A DNA stretch of 64,000 nucleotides from CAZHTS01 sp964535315 (lineage in GTDB: Bacteria > Chloroflexota > Anaerolineae > Anaerolineales > Anaerolineaceae): positions 1 through 64,000 of the forward strand of contig CAZHTS010000007.1 of NCBI GenBank assembly GCA_964535315.1, given 5' to 3'. Below, one piece after another: positions 31,478 through 40,848 of the stretch (the first letter of the stretch is position 1; each line of letters opens with the position of its first letter). The position numbers and the translations under genes are program-made. The notes beneath the pieces were generated by a model. The model ran no database searches and was not told the origin of the DNA. It saw nothing but the letters and a program-made list of their open reading frames with translations.

Positions 31478-31981
31478 ATGGACGAGGATTTTGTGATCCG
31501 GCCGATACTGGCCAGCGACTGGGATCGGGTGCGGCAGATTTATTTGCAGGGGATTGCCACAGGCACGGCGACCTTTGAAACCGGCACGCCCTCCTGGGAG
31601 AAGTGGGACGCCTCGCATTTACAGCAGGCGCGCCTGGCAATTGAGACCGGCGGCCGGGTGGTGGGTTGGGCGGCGTTGAGCCCCATTTCGGCGCGCAGCG
31701 TTTATGGCGGGGTGGCCGAGATCAGCATTTATATTGACGAGAACCAGCGCGGCAAAGGCATTGGGCGGCATCTGCTCCAGGCGTTGATCGAACAGTCTGA
31801 GGCGTTGGGTATCTGGACGCTGCAGGCGGTCATCTTTCCCGAGAACGAAGCCAGCCTGCGCCTGCACCAGGCGTGCGGTTTTCGCGTGGTGGGGAGACGC
31901 GAACGCATCGCCCGTTTGCACGGGCGATGGCGGGATACGATTCTGTTGGAGCGCCGCAGCGCGGTGGTCGGGGTCGACTAG
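31478..31981 (+). CDS. GNAT-family N-acetyltransferase (phosphinothricin acetyltransferase-like)
   Basis: A 167-residue acetyltransferase. The N-terminal IRPILASDWDRVRQIYLQGI with ATFETGTPSWEKW is characteristic of the Pat/Bar/YwnH group, and the acetyl-CoA loop is seen in ISIYIDENQRGKGIGRHLL. Natural substrates of this group are methionine sulfone-like amino acids and the true substrate here is open. Divergent from the CarH-like pair, 123 nt apart. GAAAGG lies before the ATG. Confidence 0.9.
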   Translation: MDEDFVIRPILASDWDRVRQIYLQGIATGTATFETGTPSWEKWDASHLQQARLAIETGGRVVGWAALSPISARSVYGGVAEISIYIDENQRGKGIGRHLLQALIEQSEALGIWTLQAVIFPENEASLRLHQACGFRVVGRRERIARLHGRWRDTILLERRSAVVGVD

Positions 31982-31991
31982 GCGGGGCGGT

Positions 31992-33086
31992 TTACTTCCA
32001 GCCGCCGACGACCTCGCTTACCACGTCCAGCGCCTGCTCGAGCAGCGGCAGGTTGGCCTGCGAGCCCATGTGCCCCAGGCGGAAGACCTTGCCGCTCAGC
32101 GGCCCGTAGCTGCCGCCTACCACCAGGCCGCGCTGGCGGAAAGCCGCGTCCAGTTTTTCCCAGGGGATGTGCGCCGGTACCTTGACCGCGCTGACCGTGG
32201 GCGAGGGCACTGCACCGGCGGCGGCCAGCAGTTCCAGCCCGATGGCCTCCAGCCGGCGGTAACAATAGGCGGCGGCCTGCTGGTGGCGGGCGTAGACGTT
32301 TTCCAATCCTTCGCTGAGGATGCTGCGCGTGGCGGCGTGCAGAGCGGCCACGGCATGCCAGTAGGGGGTGTAGGGAAAGGCGAAGTCGCGCTGGGCGTGA
32401 CGCAAGGGTTTGAGTGCATCGTAGCCGGGGTAATTGACCTGTTCGATGATTTCCCAGGCCTGTGGGCTGACCGCCACAAAGGCCAGGTTCGGCGGCAGCG
32501 ACAGACATTTCTGCGAACCGCCCAGCGCCAGGTCGATGTTCCATTCGTCCACCAGCACCGGCGCGCCGGCGATGCTCGAGACGGCGTCGACGTACAGCAG
32601 CGGCACACCGAGTTGCTGCTTGAGTTTGCCCAGCCCGGCCAGCGGGTTGAGCGTGCCCGAGGGCGTCTCACAGTGCACCACGGTGATCATCTTGGGCTTG
32701 AACTGGCGGATGGCCTCTTCGACCTGATCCAGGTCCGTTAACGTTTGATCGTATGGCAGACCGATGGTCTGGACTTCGGCGCCGACGGCGGCGGCCATCT
32801 CACCGATGCCGTAGCCGAATACGCCGGTGGCGATGGCCAGAACGCGATCGCCGGGAACGAGACAACTCTTCAGCGCACCCCACAGCGCCAGCATGCCCTC
32901 GCCGCTTTGAATGGTGACGCGGTTGCAGGTTGCCATGATCTGTTGCAGGTCGGCCTCGGCCTGATTGTAGAGCGCGACGAAATCGGTTTCCAGATCGCCC
33001 GAGCCAAAATCGGTTTGGTAGGCCTGAAAGATTTCGGCCGGGACGTGCACCGGGCCGGGCACCATCGGGATGGGATAGATTTGCAT
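31992..33086 (-). CDS. Class V aminotransferase (serine/alanine-glyoxylate type)
   Basis: A 364-residue fold-type I PLP enzyme. The start PIPMVPGPVHVP is typical of alanine- or serine-glyoxylate and phosphonate aminotransferases. The PLP lysine lies in GGSQKCLSLPP, with the Asp of the VDAVSSIAG segment upstream. Its role may be in glycine/serine or glyoxylate metabolism. The start at 33086 has AAAGGA upstream; a longer frame extends 50 codons into the promoter region. It converges with the acetyltransferase gene. Confidence 0.88.
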   Translation of the reverse strand: MQIYPIPMVPGPVHVPAEIFQAYQTDFGSGDLETDFVALYNQAEADLQQIMATCNRVTIQSGEGMLALWGALKSCLVPGDRVLAIATGVFGYGIGEMAAAVGAEVQTIGLPYDQTLTDLDQVEEAIRQFKPKMITVVHCETPSGTLNPLAGLGKLKQQLGVPLLYVDAVSSIAGAPVLVDEWNIDLALGGSQKCLSLPPNLAFVAVSPQAWEIIEQVNYPGYDALKPLRHAQRDFAFPYTPYWHAVAALHAATRSILSEGLENVYARHQQAAAYCYRRLEAIGLELLAAAGAVPSPTVSAVKVPAHIPWEKLDAAFRQRGLVVGGSYGPLSGKVFRLGHMGSQANLPLLEQALDVVSEVVGGWK

Positions 33087-33257
33087 GCCGGAGATCCTTT
33101 CGAAAGTAATATTTTTATATGCTATCATACCTGTGGCTTGATCTACAGGGCCGATTGGCGGGTGTTTTAACCAGACCAGTGGGTGAAAATGGAAAAAATG
33201 GCGCCGGGCCGGCAAATTTGTGGCTGTCCGGGTCAAAATCCGGTGACAGCAAATGAA

Positions 33258-33285
33258 CTTGATTTAGCGTTTGCAATGCTATAAT
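33258..33285 (+). promoter_or_regulatory. Promoter of the hybrid histidine kinase
   Basis: CTTGAT (33258-33263) and a perfect TATAAT (33280-33285) with a 16-base spacer, 47 nt before the start codon. Confidence 0.55.
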
Positions 33286-33332
33286 CAAAAGATAGAATTT
33301 AGGGGTGGGCCTGTGAACAATGGTGTGAGTGA

Positions 33333-36300
33333 ATGGACTGGCAAGTCGTTTTAGCGATAGCCCTGGGGTCAATCGTTGCCGCTGTTTTGGTGCTGGCAAT
33401 CGCAGCGCGTTTTGTGCGGCGCGCTGTTCCGTCTGTGTCCACCCCGGCACAGCCCGCAGCGACGCCCGGTGAGTACGATCGCTTTGAAGCTATTTTCAAC
33501 ACGGCCGCGGCCGGGATGGCCCTGATGGATTGCCAGGGGCGCATGATCGAGATCAACGAGCGCTTTCTGGAAATGGTCGGCGCCAATCGTGACGAGGCGC
33601 TGCAATTTACCATCACCGATCTGACCCCGCCTGAGGATCGCGAGGGCGCCGCTCAACGCTGGCAGGCGCTCATGCAGCGGGAAGTGAACGCCTATACGAT
33701 TGAGCGCCGTTTTGTGCGCAAAGATCGCTCCATCTTCTGGGGGCGGATGAACCTGGCCCTGGCTTATACCCGCGTCGACGATGAGCCGCTGGTGGTGTTG
33801 CTGGTGGTGGATATCACTGCCCGTAAACTGGCCGAGGAGGCCGAAAAACAGGCACGCCAGACCAGCGAGGCATTGCACGAGGCGGGCGTCTCAATCAGCG
33901 CCACCCTGGATGTCGAACGTGTGCTCGATAGCATGCTCGAGCAGATCCATCGCATCGTCCCGTATGAGTTGGGATTGTTTCTCGAGATCAAAGAGAACTA
34001 TGCATACGTGATCCGTTCACGCGGCTACGAAGAGCTTGGCAACGAGACCAACCAGCGCATCGAGCATATGTTGTTTGACCTGGCGCAGACCCCTAACCTG
34101 GGCCTGTTGGTCGAGAACCACCGCGCCAATTTTATCGGCGATACTCGTGAAAGCCCGTTATGGGTGCAGGGCCTGACTGTGGCCGATGTGCGTTCGTGGG
34201 TCGGCGCACCCATCCTGCTGCATGACCGCCTGGCGGCGATCATCTCGCTCTACAGCACCCGGCCGGGCGTCTATTCGCAAAAGGATTGTGACGGCCTGGC
34301 GGCGTTCGCAGCGCAGGCCGGGCTGGCGCTGGAGAACGCACGCCTGTTTGGCGAGGTGCAGCAGCGCCTGACCGAACAATCGATCCTGAACGAGATCGGG
34401 CGTACGCTCTCAACCGCCATGAACCTGTCACAACTGTTGCAGATGGTTTACCGCCAGGTGGGCCGGTTGTTTGACTCCGGCAACTTCCTGATCGCCACGT
34501 ATGACGAGGATAAAGATGAGTGGTGCATGGATCTGCTGGTCGAGCGCGGCCAACGCCAGCAGCAGCAGCGCTTTCGCACCAACCTGGGGCTGAGCGGCTA
34601 CATGATCCGCACCCATCAGCCGACCCTGTTTCGCAACAAAACGGATTTGATCGCTTTCACCGAACAGGCCGGGGTGCGCATCCTGGGGGAATACGCCGAA
34701 TCGTGGATGGGGGTGCCGCTCATTTCGGCCGACCGGGTGATTGGGGTGATGGCCATTCAAGATTTTGAGCGCCACAACGCATATAGTGATAAAGACCTTG
34801 CATTTTTTAACACCATCGGTTCGCAGGTGGCCGTGTTTGTGGCCAACGCCCGCCTGTACGAAGATTTGCAACGCCGCGCCGAGGAATTGACCGCTGCCAA
34901 CCAGCAGGCTCAGGAAGCGACCCGTGCCGCCGAGCGCGCCAATCAGGCCAAGAGCACCTTCCTGGCCGCGATGAGCCACGAGATCCGCACGCCGATGAAC
35001 GCCATCGTGGGCATGAGCAATTTGCTGCTGGATACGCCGCTCAACACCGAGCAGCGCGAGTATCTGAATGTGGTACGTACCAGCGGTGAGGCGTTGCTGG
35101 CGCTGATCAGCGATGTGCTCGACTTTTCCAAAATCGAGGCCGGTAAGCTGGAACTGGAGCGCCGTTCGTTCAATCTGCGCGAGTGCCTGGAGAGCGTGGT
35201 GGATTTAATGGTGGCGCGCGCCGTGGAAAAAGGGCTCGACCTGGCTTACTATCTGGATCATTCGGCGCCGGAGATGATCATCGGCGACGAGGCCCGCCTG
35301 CGCCAGATTTTGATCAATCTACTCACCAACGCCCTCAAGTTCACCGATGCGGGCGAAGTGGTGGTAGAAGTGCGCGTCGACAGCCGCGGGGTCAAGATCG
35401 AAGAAGAAGGCAGAGACGAAAAACTGTCTTCCTTGCTGCTGCACTTCTCGGTGCGTGATACCGGCATCGGCATCCCCGCCGACCGCATGGATCGCCTGTT
35501 CCAGTTGTTTGGCCAGGCAGATGTTTCTACGGCGCGCAAGTACGGCGGCAGCGGGCTGGGGCTGGTGATTTGCCGCCAGTTATGCCAGACGATGGGCGGC
35601 GATATCTGGGTGGAGAGCCCCGGCGTTCCCGGCAAGGGCTCCACTTTCCACTTTACCATCGTGGTCGACAGCGAGGCGGACGCCCGGCCGGTGGTGTTGA
35701 GCGGGATGCAGCTCGAGCTGCTGGGCAAGGCGGTGTTGATCGTCGATGATAACGCCTATATCCGCAGCCTGCTGGGGCGTTACGCCCGCAGTTGGGGCAT
35801 GTTCCCCTATACTGTTTCTTCCGGGCAGGTTGCCCTGGAGTGGCTGCGCAAGGGCGAAAAATGCGACCTGATCTTGCTCGATCGCCAGATGCCGTTGATG
35901 GACGGCGTGGTGTTGGCAAGCGAGATTCGCCGTCTGCCGGGCGGGCAGATGACCCCGTTGGTGCTGATGACCTCGCTTGGCGCGCACGAGGTGGACCGCG
36001 AGGGCGGCCTGTTTGCGGCCACCATCAACAAGCCGATTAAAATGCTGTCTTTGCTGAATACCTGCGTGCGTGTGTTGAGTGGACAGGTGTTGCCTGCCTC
36101 CGACCAGGCGGCGATGGGCGAGGTGGCGATCGACCGCGATCTGGCGCAGCGTTACCCGCTGCGTATTTTACTGGCCGAGGACAACCGCGTCAACCAGCAG
36201 GTGGCGTTGCTGCTGCTCAAGAAACTGGGCTATCAGGCCGACGTTGCCAACCACGGCGAAGAGGTGTTGCAGGCCTTACAGACTCAAACCTACGATGTGA

Positions 36301-36971
36301 TCCTGATGGATGCGCTCATGCCGGTAATGGACGGCGAAGAAACCACCCGCCATATTCGTCAGGAATTGCCGAAAGAGCACCAGCCCTACATTATTGCCCT
36401 GACTGCCAACGCCATCAGCGGCGACCGTGAGCGTTATTTAAGCGCTGGGATGAACGATTACCTCAGCAAGCCGGTACGTATCGAAGATCTGGTGCGGGCG
36501 CTGGTTCAGGCGCGGCCGGAACAGGGCACTACCCGGGTGACGTTTGCACAGCCGCTCTCGTCGCCGGAGCCCGCGCTGGAAGCCGAGCACGCCATTCGCA
36601 TGAGCGTGATCCACGACTGGGTAGATGCGATTGGCACGCCGGCGGCCTTCGCCCGGGTGATCGAGGTATTTCTCAGCGAGAGCCCGAACCTGTTGACCGA
36701 GATGGACGAGACGCTGGCGGCCTGCGACTGGCGCCGTTTGCGCCAGATTGCGCACACGCTGAAATCCAGCTGCGCCAACATGGGGGCGCTGCAGCTGGCC
36801 AGTTTGTTGGAGGGTATGGAGACTTCGCTCAGCATTACGCTGGAGAGCGCCACGACGGCCTCGTACGAATCGCACCGGGCGCAACTCAAATTGGTTCACC
36901 AGGAATACCAGCGCGCCGTCGCCGAGTTAAAGGAATTGAGCCAGCGAATGCAAGACGGGGAACGCGACTAA
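33333..36971 (+). CDS. Hybrid sensor histidine kinase: PAS-GAF-GAF-HisKA-HATPase-REC-REC-Hpt
   Basis: A 1212-residue membrane-anchored phosphorelay protein. One N-terminal transmembrane helix (about 4-27), a PAS domain (about 48-165), two GAF domains (about 175-340 and 345-510), a short coiled coil, the HisKA helix with phospho-His549 (MSHEIRTPMNAI), an HATPase domain (N-box near 650, DTGIGIP, GSGLGL), receiver 1 (about 805-915, LLDRQMPLMDG), receiver 2 (about 945-1065, LMDALMPVMDG) and an Hpt domain near the end (IAHTLKSSCANMGA). All phosphotransfer residues are present, so a full relay can run in one chain. No output regulator is adjacent; it is an orphan kinase. The signal is unknown. Confidence 0.92.
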   Translation: MDWQVVLAIALGSIVAAVLVLAIAARFVRRAVPSVSTPAQPAATPGEYDRFEAIFNTAAAGMALMDCQGRMIEINERFLEMVGANRDEALQFTITDLTPPEDREGAAQRWQALMQREVNAYTIERRFVRKDRSIFWGRMNLALAYTRVDDEPLVVLLVVDITARKLAEEAEKQARQTSEALHEAGVSISATLDVERVLDSMLEQIHRIVPYELGLFLEIKENYAYVIRSRGYEELGNETNQRIEHMLFDLAQTPNLGLLVENHRANFIGDTRESPLWVQGLTVADVRSWVGAPILLHDRLAAIISLYSTRPGVYSQKDCDGLAAFAAQAGLALENARLFGEVQQRLTEQSILNEIGRTLSTAMNLSQLLQMVYRQVGRLFDSGNFLIATYDEDKDEWCMDLLVERGQRQQQQRFRTNLGLSGYMIRTHQPTLFRNKTDLIAFTEQAGVRILGEYAESWMGVPLISADRVIGVMAIQDFERHNAYSDKDLAFFNTIGSQVAVFVANARLYEDLQRRAEELTAANQQAQEATRAAERANQAKSTFLAAMSHEIRTPMNAIVGMSNLLLDTPLNTEQREYLNVVRTSGEALLALISDVLDFSKIEAGKLELERRSFNLRECLESVVDLMVARAVEKGLDLAYYLDHSAPEMIIGDEARLRQILINLLTNALKFTDAGEVVVEVRVDSRGVKIEEEGRDEKLSSLLLHFSVRDTGIGIPADRMDRLFQLFGQADVSTARKYGGSGLGLVICRQLCQTMGGDIWVESPGVPGKGSTFHFTIVVDSEADARPVVLSGMQLELLGKAVLIVDDNAYIRSLLGRYARSWGMFPYTVSSGQVALEWLRKGEKCDLILLDRQMPLMDGVVLASEIRRLPGGQMTPLVLMTSLGAHEVDREGGLFAATINKPIKMLSLLNTCVRVLSGQVLPASDQAAMGEVAIDRDLAQRYPLRILLAEDNRVNQQVALLLLKKLGYQADVANHGEEVLQALQTQTYDVILMDALMPVMDGEETTRHIRQELPKEHQPYIIALTANAISGDRERYLSAGMNDYLSKPVRIEDLVRALVQARPEQGTTRVTFAQPLSSPEPALEAEHAIRMSVIHDWVDAIGTPAAFARVIEVFLSESPNLLTEMDETLAACDWRRLRQIAHTLKSSCANMGALQLASLLEGMETSLSITLESATTASYESHRAQLKLVHQEYQRAVAELKELSQRMQDGERD

Positions 36972-37435
36972 TCGAATTCGCCCCGGCGTCGTAACCGGAT
37001 CAGGCAACCCAGCACGGCCAGGTTGTAGAGGACGCTGTACCAGGGAATGCCGGCTTGCATGATCTGGGCGACGACTACCAGGTAAATCAGACCGCCGCCA
37101 AACACCTTGACCGCCCATTCACGGCGCATGGCGACGCCCTCGAACACTACCATGTTGATCAGCACGGCCATGACTGCCAGGACGAAATAAATGCCTGCCT
37201 GCGACCGCAGCCGCTCGCAGGCGATAACTTCCTCGGCGTTCAACGCCGGGAAACCGCTTTGGGGATCGTGCCCCCACATCTGGCGCAGGCTGCAATCGTC
37301 GGCGCGCACTTGCAAGGTGCTTTCGGAGGCCGCGATCCAGGCCAGCGGGATATTGAGGACGACAGCCAACAGCGTCAGCCAGTGTAGCAGTGAGCGCCTC
37401 TTGCGCTTGCGGGGGGTGGGGGAATAATCGTTCAT
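36968..37435 (-). CDS. Small integral membrane protein of unknown function
   Basis: A 155-residue protein with about three to four predicted helices (LLHWLTLLAVVLNIPLAWIA, AGIYFVLAVMAVLINMVVF, FGGGLIYLVVVAQIM, IPWYSVLYNLAVLGCLI) and a basic N-terminus. Two cysteines lie in the loop after the first helix. I recognise no family. The start at 37435 has AGGAGG upstream. Its end overlaps the end of the convergent kinase gene by 4 nt. Confidence 0.75.
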   Translation of the reverse strand: MNDYSPTPRKRKRRSLLHWLTLLAVVLNIPLAWIAASESTLQVRADDCSLRQMWGHDPQSGFPALNAEEVIACERLRSQAGIYFVLAVMAVLINMVVFEGVAMRREWAVKVFGGGLIYLVVVAQIMQAGIPWYSVLYNLAVLGCLIRLRRRGEFD

Positions 37436-37535
37436 GGGGTGTCCTCCTGTTATGATTGTACAGGCAAAATGATTTGAAATGTAAAAAATCGGCCAGATGA
37501 ACATCAAACGAGTGGCCGGTTGGCGGTGTTTGTGC

Positions 37536-37541
37536 TAAAAT
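37536..37541 (+). promoter_or_regulatory. Extended -10 box of the channel gene
   Basis: TGCTAAAAT gives a TG-N-TAAAAT extended -10 element 50 nt before the start codon. The -35 is weak. Confidence 0.4.
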
Positions 37542-37591
37542 CGGGGTGTCCCCATTCTTTATTTCAACGGAAACCGTTTTTAGGAGGTAGT

Positions 37592-39487
37592 ATGAGTACC
37601 CAACCCACGTGGAAAGATCGTGTGCGTTATGCTTTTGATAATTATATGGCGCGCGGTACGGGCGCATTGATTAGCGGCCTGGGAATGGTATCGCTGGTGA
37701 TCATTGCCGTGATGGCTGCGGTAATCAGCCTGCTTAAGATTGCCCCAGGCGACGGCGAGCCGGTTGGCTTCATCGAGGCAGCCTGGTTGAGCCTGATGCG
37801 CACGTTAGACGCCGGTACGATGGGCGGCGACGAGGGCTGGGGGTTCCGCATTGCCATGTTTGTCGTGACGTTGGGCGGTGTGTTTGTCATTTCGGCCCTG
37901 ATCGGCGTCTTGACCAGCGGCCTGGAGGGGCGGTTGGAAGAATTGCGCAAAGGCCGTTCACGGGTGATCGAGCAGAACCATACCATTATCCTGGGCTGGT
38001 CCGAGCAGATCTTTACCGTGATCTCTGAACTGGTGGCGGCTAACGAGAACCAGGCGAAGTCGTGCATCGTGATCATGGGCGAGCGCGACAAGGTTGAGAT
38101 GGAAGAGGAGATTGCCCAGAAGGTCGAAGCGACCGGCAAGACGCGCGTGGTGTGTCGCTCGGGCAACCCGATGGAGATGGCCGATCTGAGCATCGTTTCG
38201 CTCAACACTGCCAAATCGATCATCGTGCTCTCGCCCGAGAGCGAGGCGCCCGATTCGCAGGTGATCAAGACCTGCCTGGCGATCCTCAACCACAGCGAGC
38301 GCCGCAGCGAACCGTATCATATCGTGGCAGAACTGCGCGACCCGAAGAACGACGAGGTCGCCAAAGTGGTCGGGCACGCCGAGGTCGAATGGGTGCAGGT
38401 GGGCAACCTGGTGGCGCGCGTCATCGCCCAGACCTGCCGCCAATCCGGTCTGTCGGTGGTGTACACCGAACTGCTCGATTTTGGCGGGGACGAGATTTAC
38501 TTCACCGAGCAGCCCGCGCTGGTCGGTAAGACCTACGGTGAGGCGCTTGGCGCCTTCCGCAAGAACGCCGTGATGGGGATCGTCCCTGCCGGCGGCGGGG
38601 CGACCCTCAACCCGCCAATGGGTACCGTTTTGCAGGCCGGGGATCGCCTGGCGGTGATCGCCGAGGACGACGATAAGATTTTCCTCAACCCAGATGCGGC
38701 TGCGCCCCAAAAGGATTTAATTGTGCCCGGCAACGGCGACGAAGGCCAGCCGGAGCGCACCCTGGTGATGGGCTGGAACTGGCGCGGGGCGACGATCCTT
38801 GCCGAGCTGGATAATTATGTGATCGATGGCTCGACGGCGGTTGTGGTGGCAGATCAGGCCGGGGCAGAGGAAGCGGTGGCGCGCATCGCCCCCGAACTCA
38901 AACATCAAACTGTGGTGTTCCAGGAGGGCGATACCACCGACCGGCGGACGCTCGAGGCGCTCGACCTGGGCATTTACGATCACATCATCCTGCTCAGTTA
39001 TTCGGACGATCTGGATATGCAGCAGGCCGACGCCCGTACGCTGATCACCCTGCTGCATCTGCGCGACATCGCCGACCAGCGCAAGCTGCGCTTCTCGATC
39101 GTGACCGAGATGCTGGATGTGCGCAACCGCAACCTGGCCGAGATTACCCGCGCCGACGATTTCATCGTCAGCGACAAACTGGTCAGCCTGATGTTGGCGC
39201 AGGTCTCGGAGAACAAGGGCCTGAACGCCGTGTTTGCCGACATGTTCGACCCCGAAGGTTCGGAGATTTATGTCAGGCCGGTGGAGCGTTACGTTAAAAC
39301 CGGCCAGGCGGTGGATTTCTACACCATCCTCGCGTCGGCCCGCCAGAAGGGCGAAACGGCCATCGGGTATCGCCTGCAAAAGTACGGGCGCGATGCCGCT
39401 CAGGCGTATGGCGTGCACCTCAACCCGGACAAGGCCGAGAAGGTCGTCTTCGAGCCCGGCGACCGCATCGTCGTGCTGGCTGAATAA
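37592..39487 (+). CDS. CASTOR/POLLUX-like ion channel with NAD-binding RCK domains
   Basis: A 631-residue membrane protein related to plant CASTOR/POLLUX and bacterial homologues. Two transmembrane helices (about 23-50 and 88-112) flank a pore-loop-like segment; two TrkA-N/RCK modules follow (from HTIILGWSEQIFTVISELV at about 130 and from TLVMGWNWRGATILAELDNYV at about 390), each followed by a C-terminal regulatory domain. Such proteins conduct K+ or Ca2+ under ligand control in oligomers. AGGAGG lies 4 nt before the ATG. It is monocistronic by context. Confidence 0.88.
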   Translation: MSTQPTWKDRVRYAFDNYMARGTGALISGLGMVSLVIIAVMAAVISLLKIAPGDGEPVGFIEAAWLSLMRTLDAGTMGGDEGWGFRIAMFVVTLGGVFVISALIGVLTSGLEGRLEELRKGRSRVIEQNHTIILGWSEQIFTVISELVAANENQAKSCIVIMGERDKVEMEEEIAQKVEATGKTRVVCRSGNPMEMADLSIVSLNTAKSIIVLSPESEAPDSQVIKTCLAILNHSERRSEPYHIVAELRDPKNDEVAKVVGHAEVEWVQVGNLVARVIAQTCRQSGLSVVYTELLDFGGDEIYFTEQPALVGKTYGEALGAFRKNAVMGIVPAGGGATLNPPMGTVLQAGDRLAVIAEDDDKIFLNPDAAAPQKDLIVPGNGDEGQPERTLVMGWNWRGATILAELDNYVIDGSTAVVVADQAGAEEAVARIAPELKHQTVVFQEGDTTDRRTLEALDLGIYDHIILLSYSDDLDMQQADARTLITLLHLRDIADQRKLRFSIVTEMLDVRNRNLAEITRADDFIVSDKLVSLMLAQVSENKGLNAVFADMFDPEGSEIYVRPVERYVKTGQAVDFYTILASARQKGETAIGYRLQKYGRDAAQAYGVHLNPDKAEKVVFEPGDRIVVLAE

Positions 39488-39520
39488 CGAGTATTTTCCC
39501 CGGCGCTTAGCGAAACCTTT

Positions 39521-39526
39521 TATAAT
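39521..39526 (+). promoter_or_regulatory. -10 box upstream of the methyltransferase gene
   Basis: TATAAT lies 9 nt before the ATG at 39536. The short distance gives a leader of only a few bases. No clear -35. Confidence 0.35.
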
Positions 39527-39535
39527 GGGAACAGG

Positions 39536-40561
39536 ATGGATGATCCTGTTCCCGATTTTTTTTATGCGGCCTGCGAGGCGCGTTTTCCCCTGCTGGTAGA
39601 ACCGCACCGGCAGGCGCTGCGGCTGTTTAACGGTTTCTTCGAGGGCTGTCCCGATTTGCTGGTCGATGTGTATGGCCGGACGCTGGTGCTGTACAACTAC
39701 GCCGCCGAACCGGCGGCGCTCGATCCGTTGTTGCAGGCGGCGCAGGATTGGCTGTTGGCGCGCCTGCCCTGGGTGCAGGCGGTGCTGGTCAAGACCCGTC
39801 ACGCCGCTGACGAGGCATCCCGGCGCGGTGTGCTGCGCCTGGGCGCCGCGCCCGACCGGCAGGTGGACGAATACGGTGTGGCGTATGCGCTTGATTTGCA
39901 GATGAACCAGGACGCCGGCCTGTACCTGGACACCCGCCTGCTGCGCCAGTGGCTGCGGCACAACCTGTCAGGGCGGACGGTGTTGAACACCTTTGCCTAC
40001 ACCGGCAGCCTGGGGGTGGCGGCGTTGGCGGGCGGCGCCCGGCAGGTGGTGCAGACCGATCTCAGCCGCCGTTTTCTCGAGTTGGGGCGCGCCTCGTACC
40101 GGCTCAACGGGTTGTCTGCGGCGGCGGGCGATTTCATCGCCGGCGATTTCTTCGCCGTTGCGGCGCGCCTGCGCCGCCAGGGGGCGCTGTTCGACTGCGT
40201 CATCCTGGATGCGCCGCTGTTTGCCGTGACCCGCGGCGGCACGGTGGATTTGTTGCAGCGCTTTGACCGTCTGTTGAACAAGGCGCGCCCGTTGGTGGCG
40301 CACAATGGGTATCTGGTGGCGATCAACAACGCCGTGTTTTTGAGCGGAGCAGATTACCAGGGCGCGCTCGAACGCCTGTGCGCCGGCGGGTATATGCAGA
40401 TCGAGACGTTCCTGCCCGTTCCTGAGGACATCACCGGGTATGCGCACACACGCTGCCTGGCGCCGCCGGTTGACCCGGCGCCGTTCAACCACGCCACCAA
40501 AATAGCCGTCTTGCGTTTGCAGCGCAAGGATGAGGCCGGCGCGCCGGCAAAAAATGGGTGA
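39536..40561 (+). CDS. SAM-dependent methyltransferase of the RlmI/RlmL (23S rRNA) type
   Basis: A 341-residue class I methyltransferase. The N-terminal third (to about 120) is a small domain with DVYGRTLVLYNYA. The catalytic domain has motif I as VLNTFAYTGSLGVAALAGGA, the preceding MNQDAGLYLDTRLLRQWL typical of RlmI/YccW-like enzymes, and the motif IV region CVILDAPLFAV, where the usual DPP is DAP. It probably methylates a cytosine or guanine of 23S rRNA, but the target base cannot be told. Alone between the channel gene and the convergent peptide-binding gene. Confidence 0.82.
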   Translation: MDDPVPDFFYAACEARFPLLVEPHRQALRLFNGFFEGCPDLLVDVYGRTLVLYNYAAEPAALDPLLQAAQDWLLARLPWVQAVLVKTRHAADEASRRGVLRLGAAPDRQVDEYGVAYALDLQMNQDAGLYLDTRLLRQWLRHNLSGRTVLNTFAYTGSLGVAALAGGARQVVQTDLSRRFLELGRASYRLNGLSAAAGDFIAGDFFAVAARLRRQGALFDCVILDAPLFAVTRGGTVDLLQRFDRLLNKARPLVAHNGYLVAINNAVFLSGADYQGALERLCAGGYMQIETFLPVPEDITGYAHTRCLAPPVDPAPFNHATKIAVLRLQRKDEAGAPAKNG

Positions 40562-40628
40562 CTTCCCCGCTGTTTGGCGATCACAGCAGGCAGCTAAGCG
40601 GCATTAACAAGCCGGGTAGGTGGCGCCT

Positions 40629-40662
40629 TAAAAACAACTGGGCGGCTGTCAAGGCCGCCCAG
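40629..40662 (-). terminator. Second terminator after the peptide-binding gene
   Basis: A 9-bp stem (40638-40646 with 40654-40662) followed on the minus strand by TTGTTTTTAA. It ends the transcript after the 25-codon ORF. Confidence 0.8.
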
Positions 40663-40684
40663 CTTGTCAGAGGTATACCTGGAA

Positions 40685-40762
40685 TTACGGTTCAAAGTTG
40701 AAGGTGGCGATCACCTGTTCGGCCTGCGGCAGCAGTTCGTCAAATTTTGTATCGTCAGACAT
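40685..40762 (-). CDS. 25-residue peptide encoded between two terminators
   Basis: A 25-codon frame, MSDDTKFDELLPQAEQVIA followed by TFNFEP, on the minus strand. A GAGGA Shine-Dalgarno sequence lies 4 nt before the ATG and directly abuts the U-tract of the terminator of the upstream lipoprotein gene; a second terminator follows the stop. The peptide is acidic and amphipathic with an aromatic end. It has no signal peptide. Translation requires read-through of the first terminator or a promoter inside it. The function is unknown: regulatory small protein, leader-like peptide or chance ORF are all possible. Confidence 0.45.
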   Translation of the reverse strand: MSDDTKFDELLPQAEQVIATFNFEP

Positions 40763-40771
40763 AGGTTCCTC

Positions 40772-40805
40772 AAAAAATGGGCGGGCCACGAACTGGTGGC
40801 CCGCC
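40772..40805 (-). terminator. Terminator of the peptide-binding lipoprotein gene
   Basis: A perfect 10-bp stem (40780-40789 with 40796-40805) followed by ATTTTTT on the minus strand, 43 nt past the stop codon. Confidence 0.9.
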
Positions 40806-40848
40806 GGATAGGGTAGCTAGAGAGGCCGAAAGAAGAAGATCGACCGGG

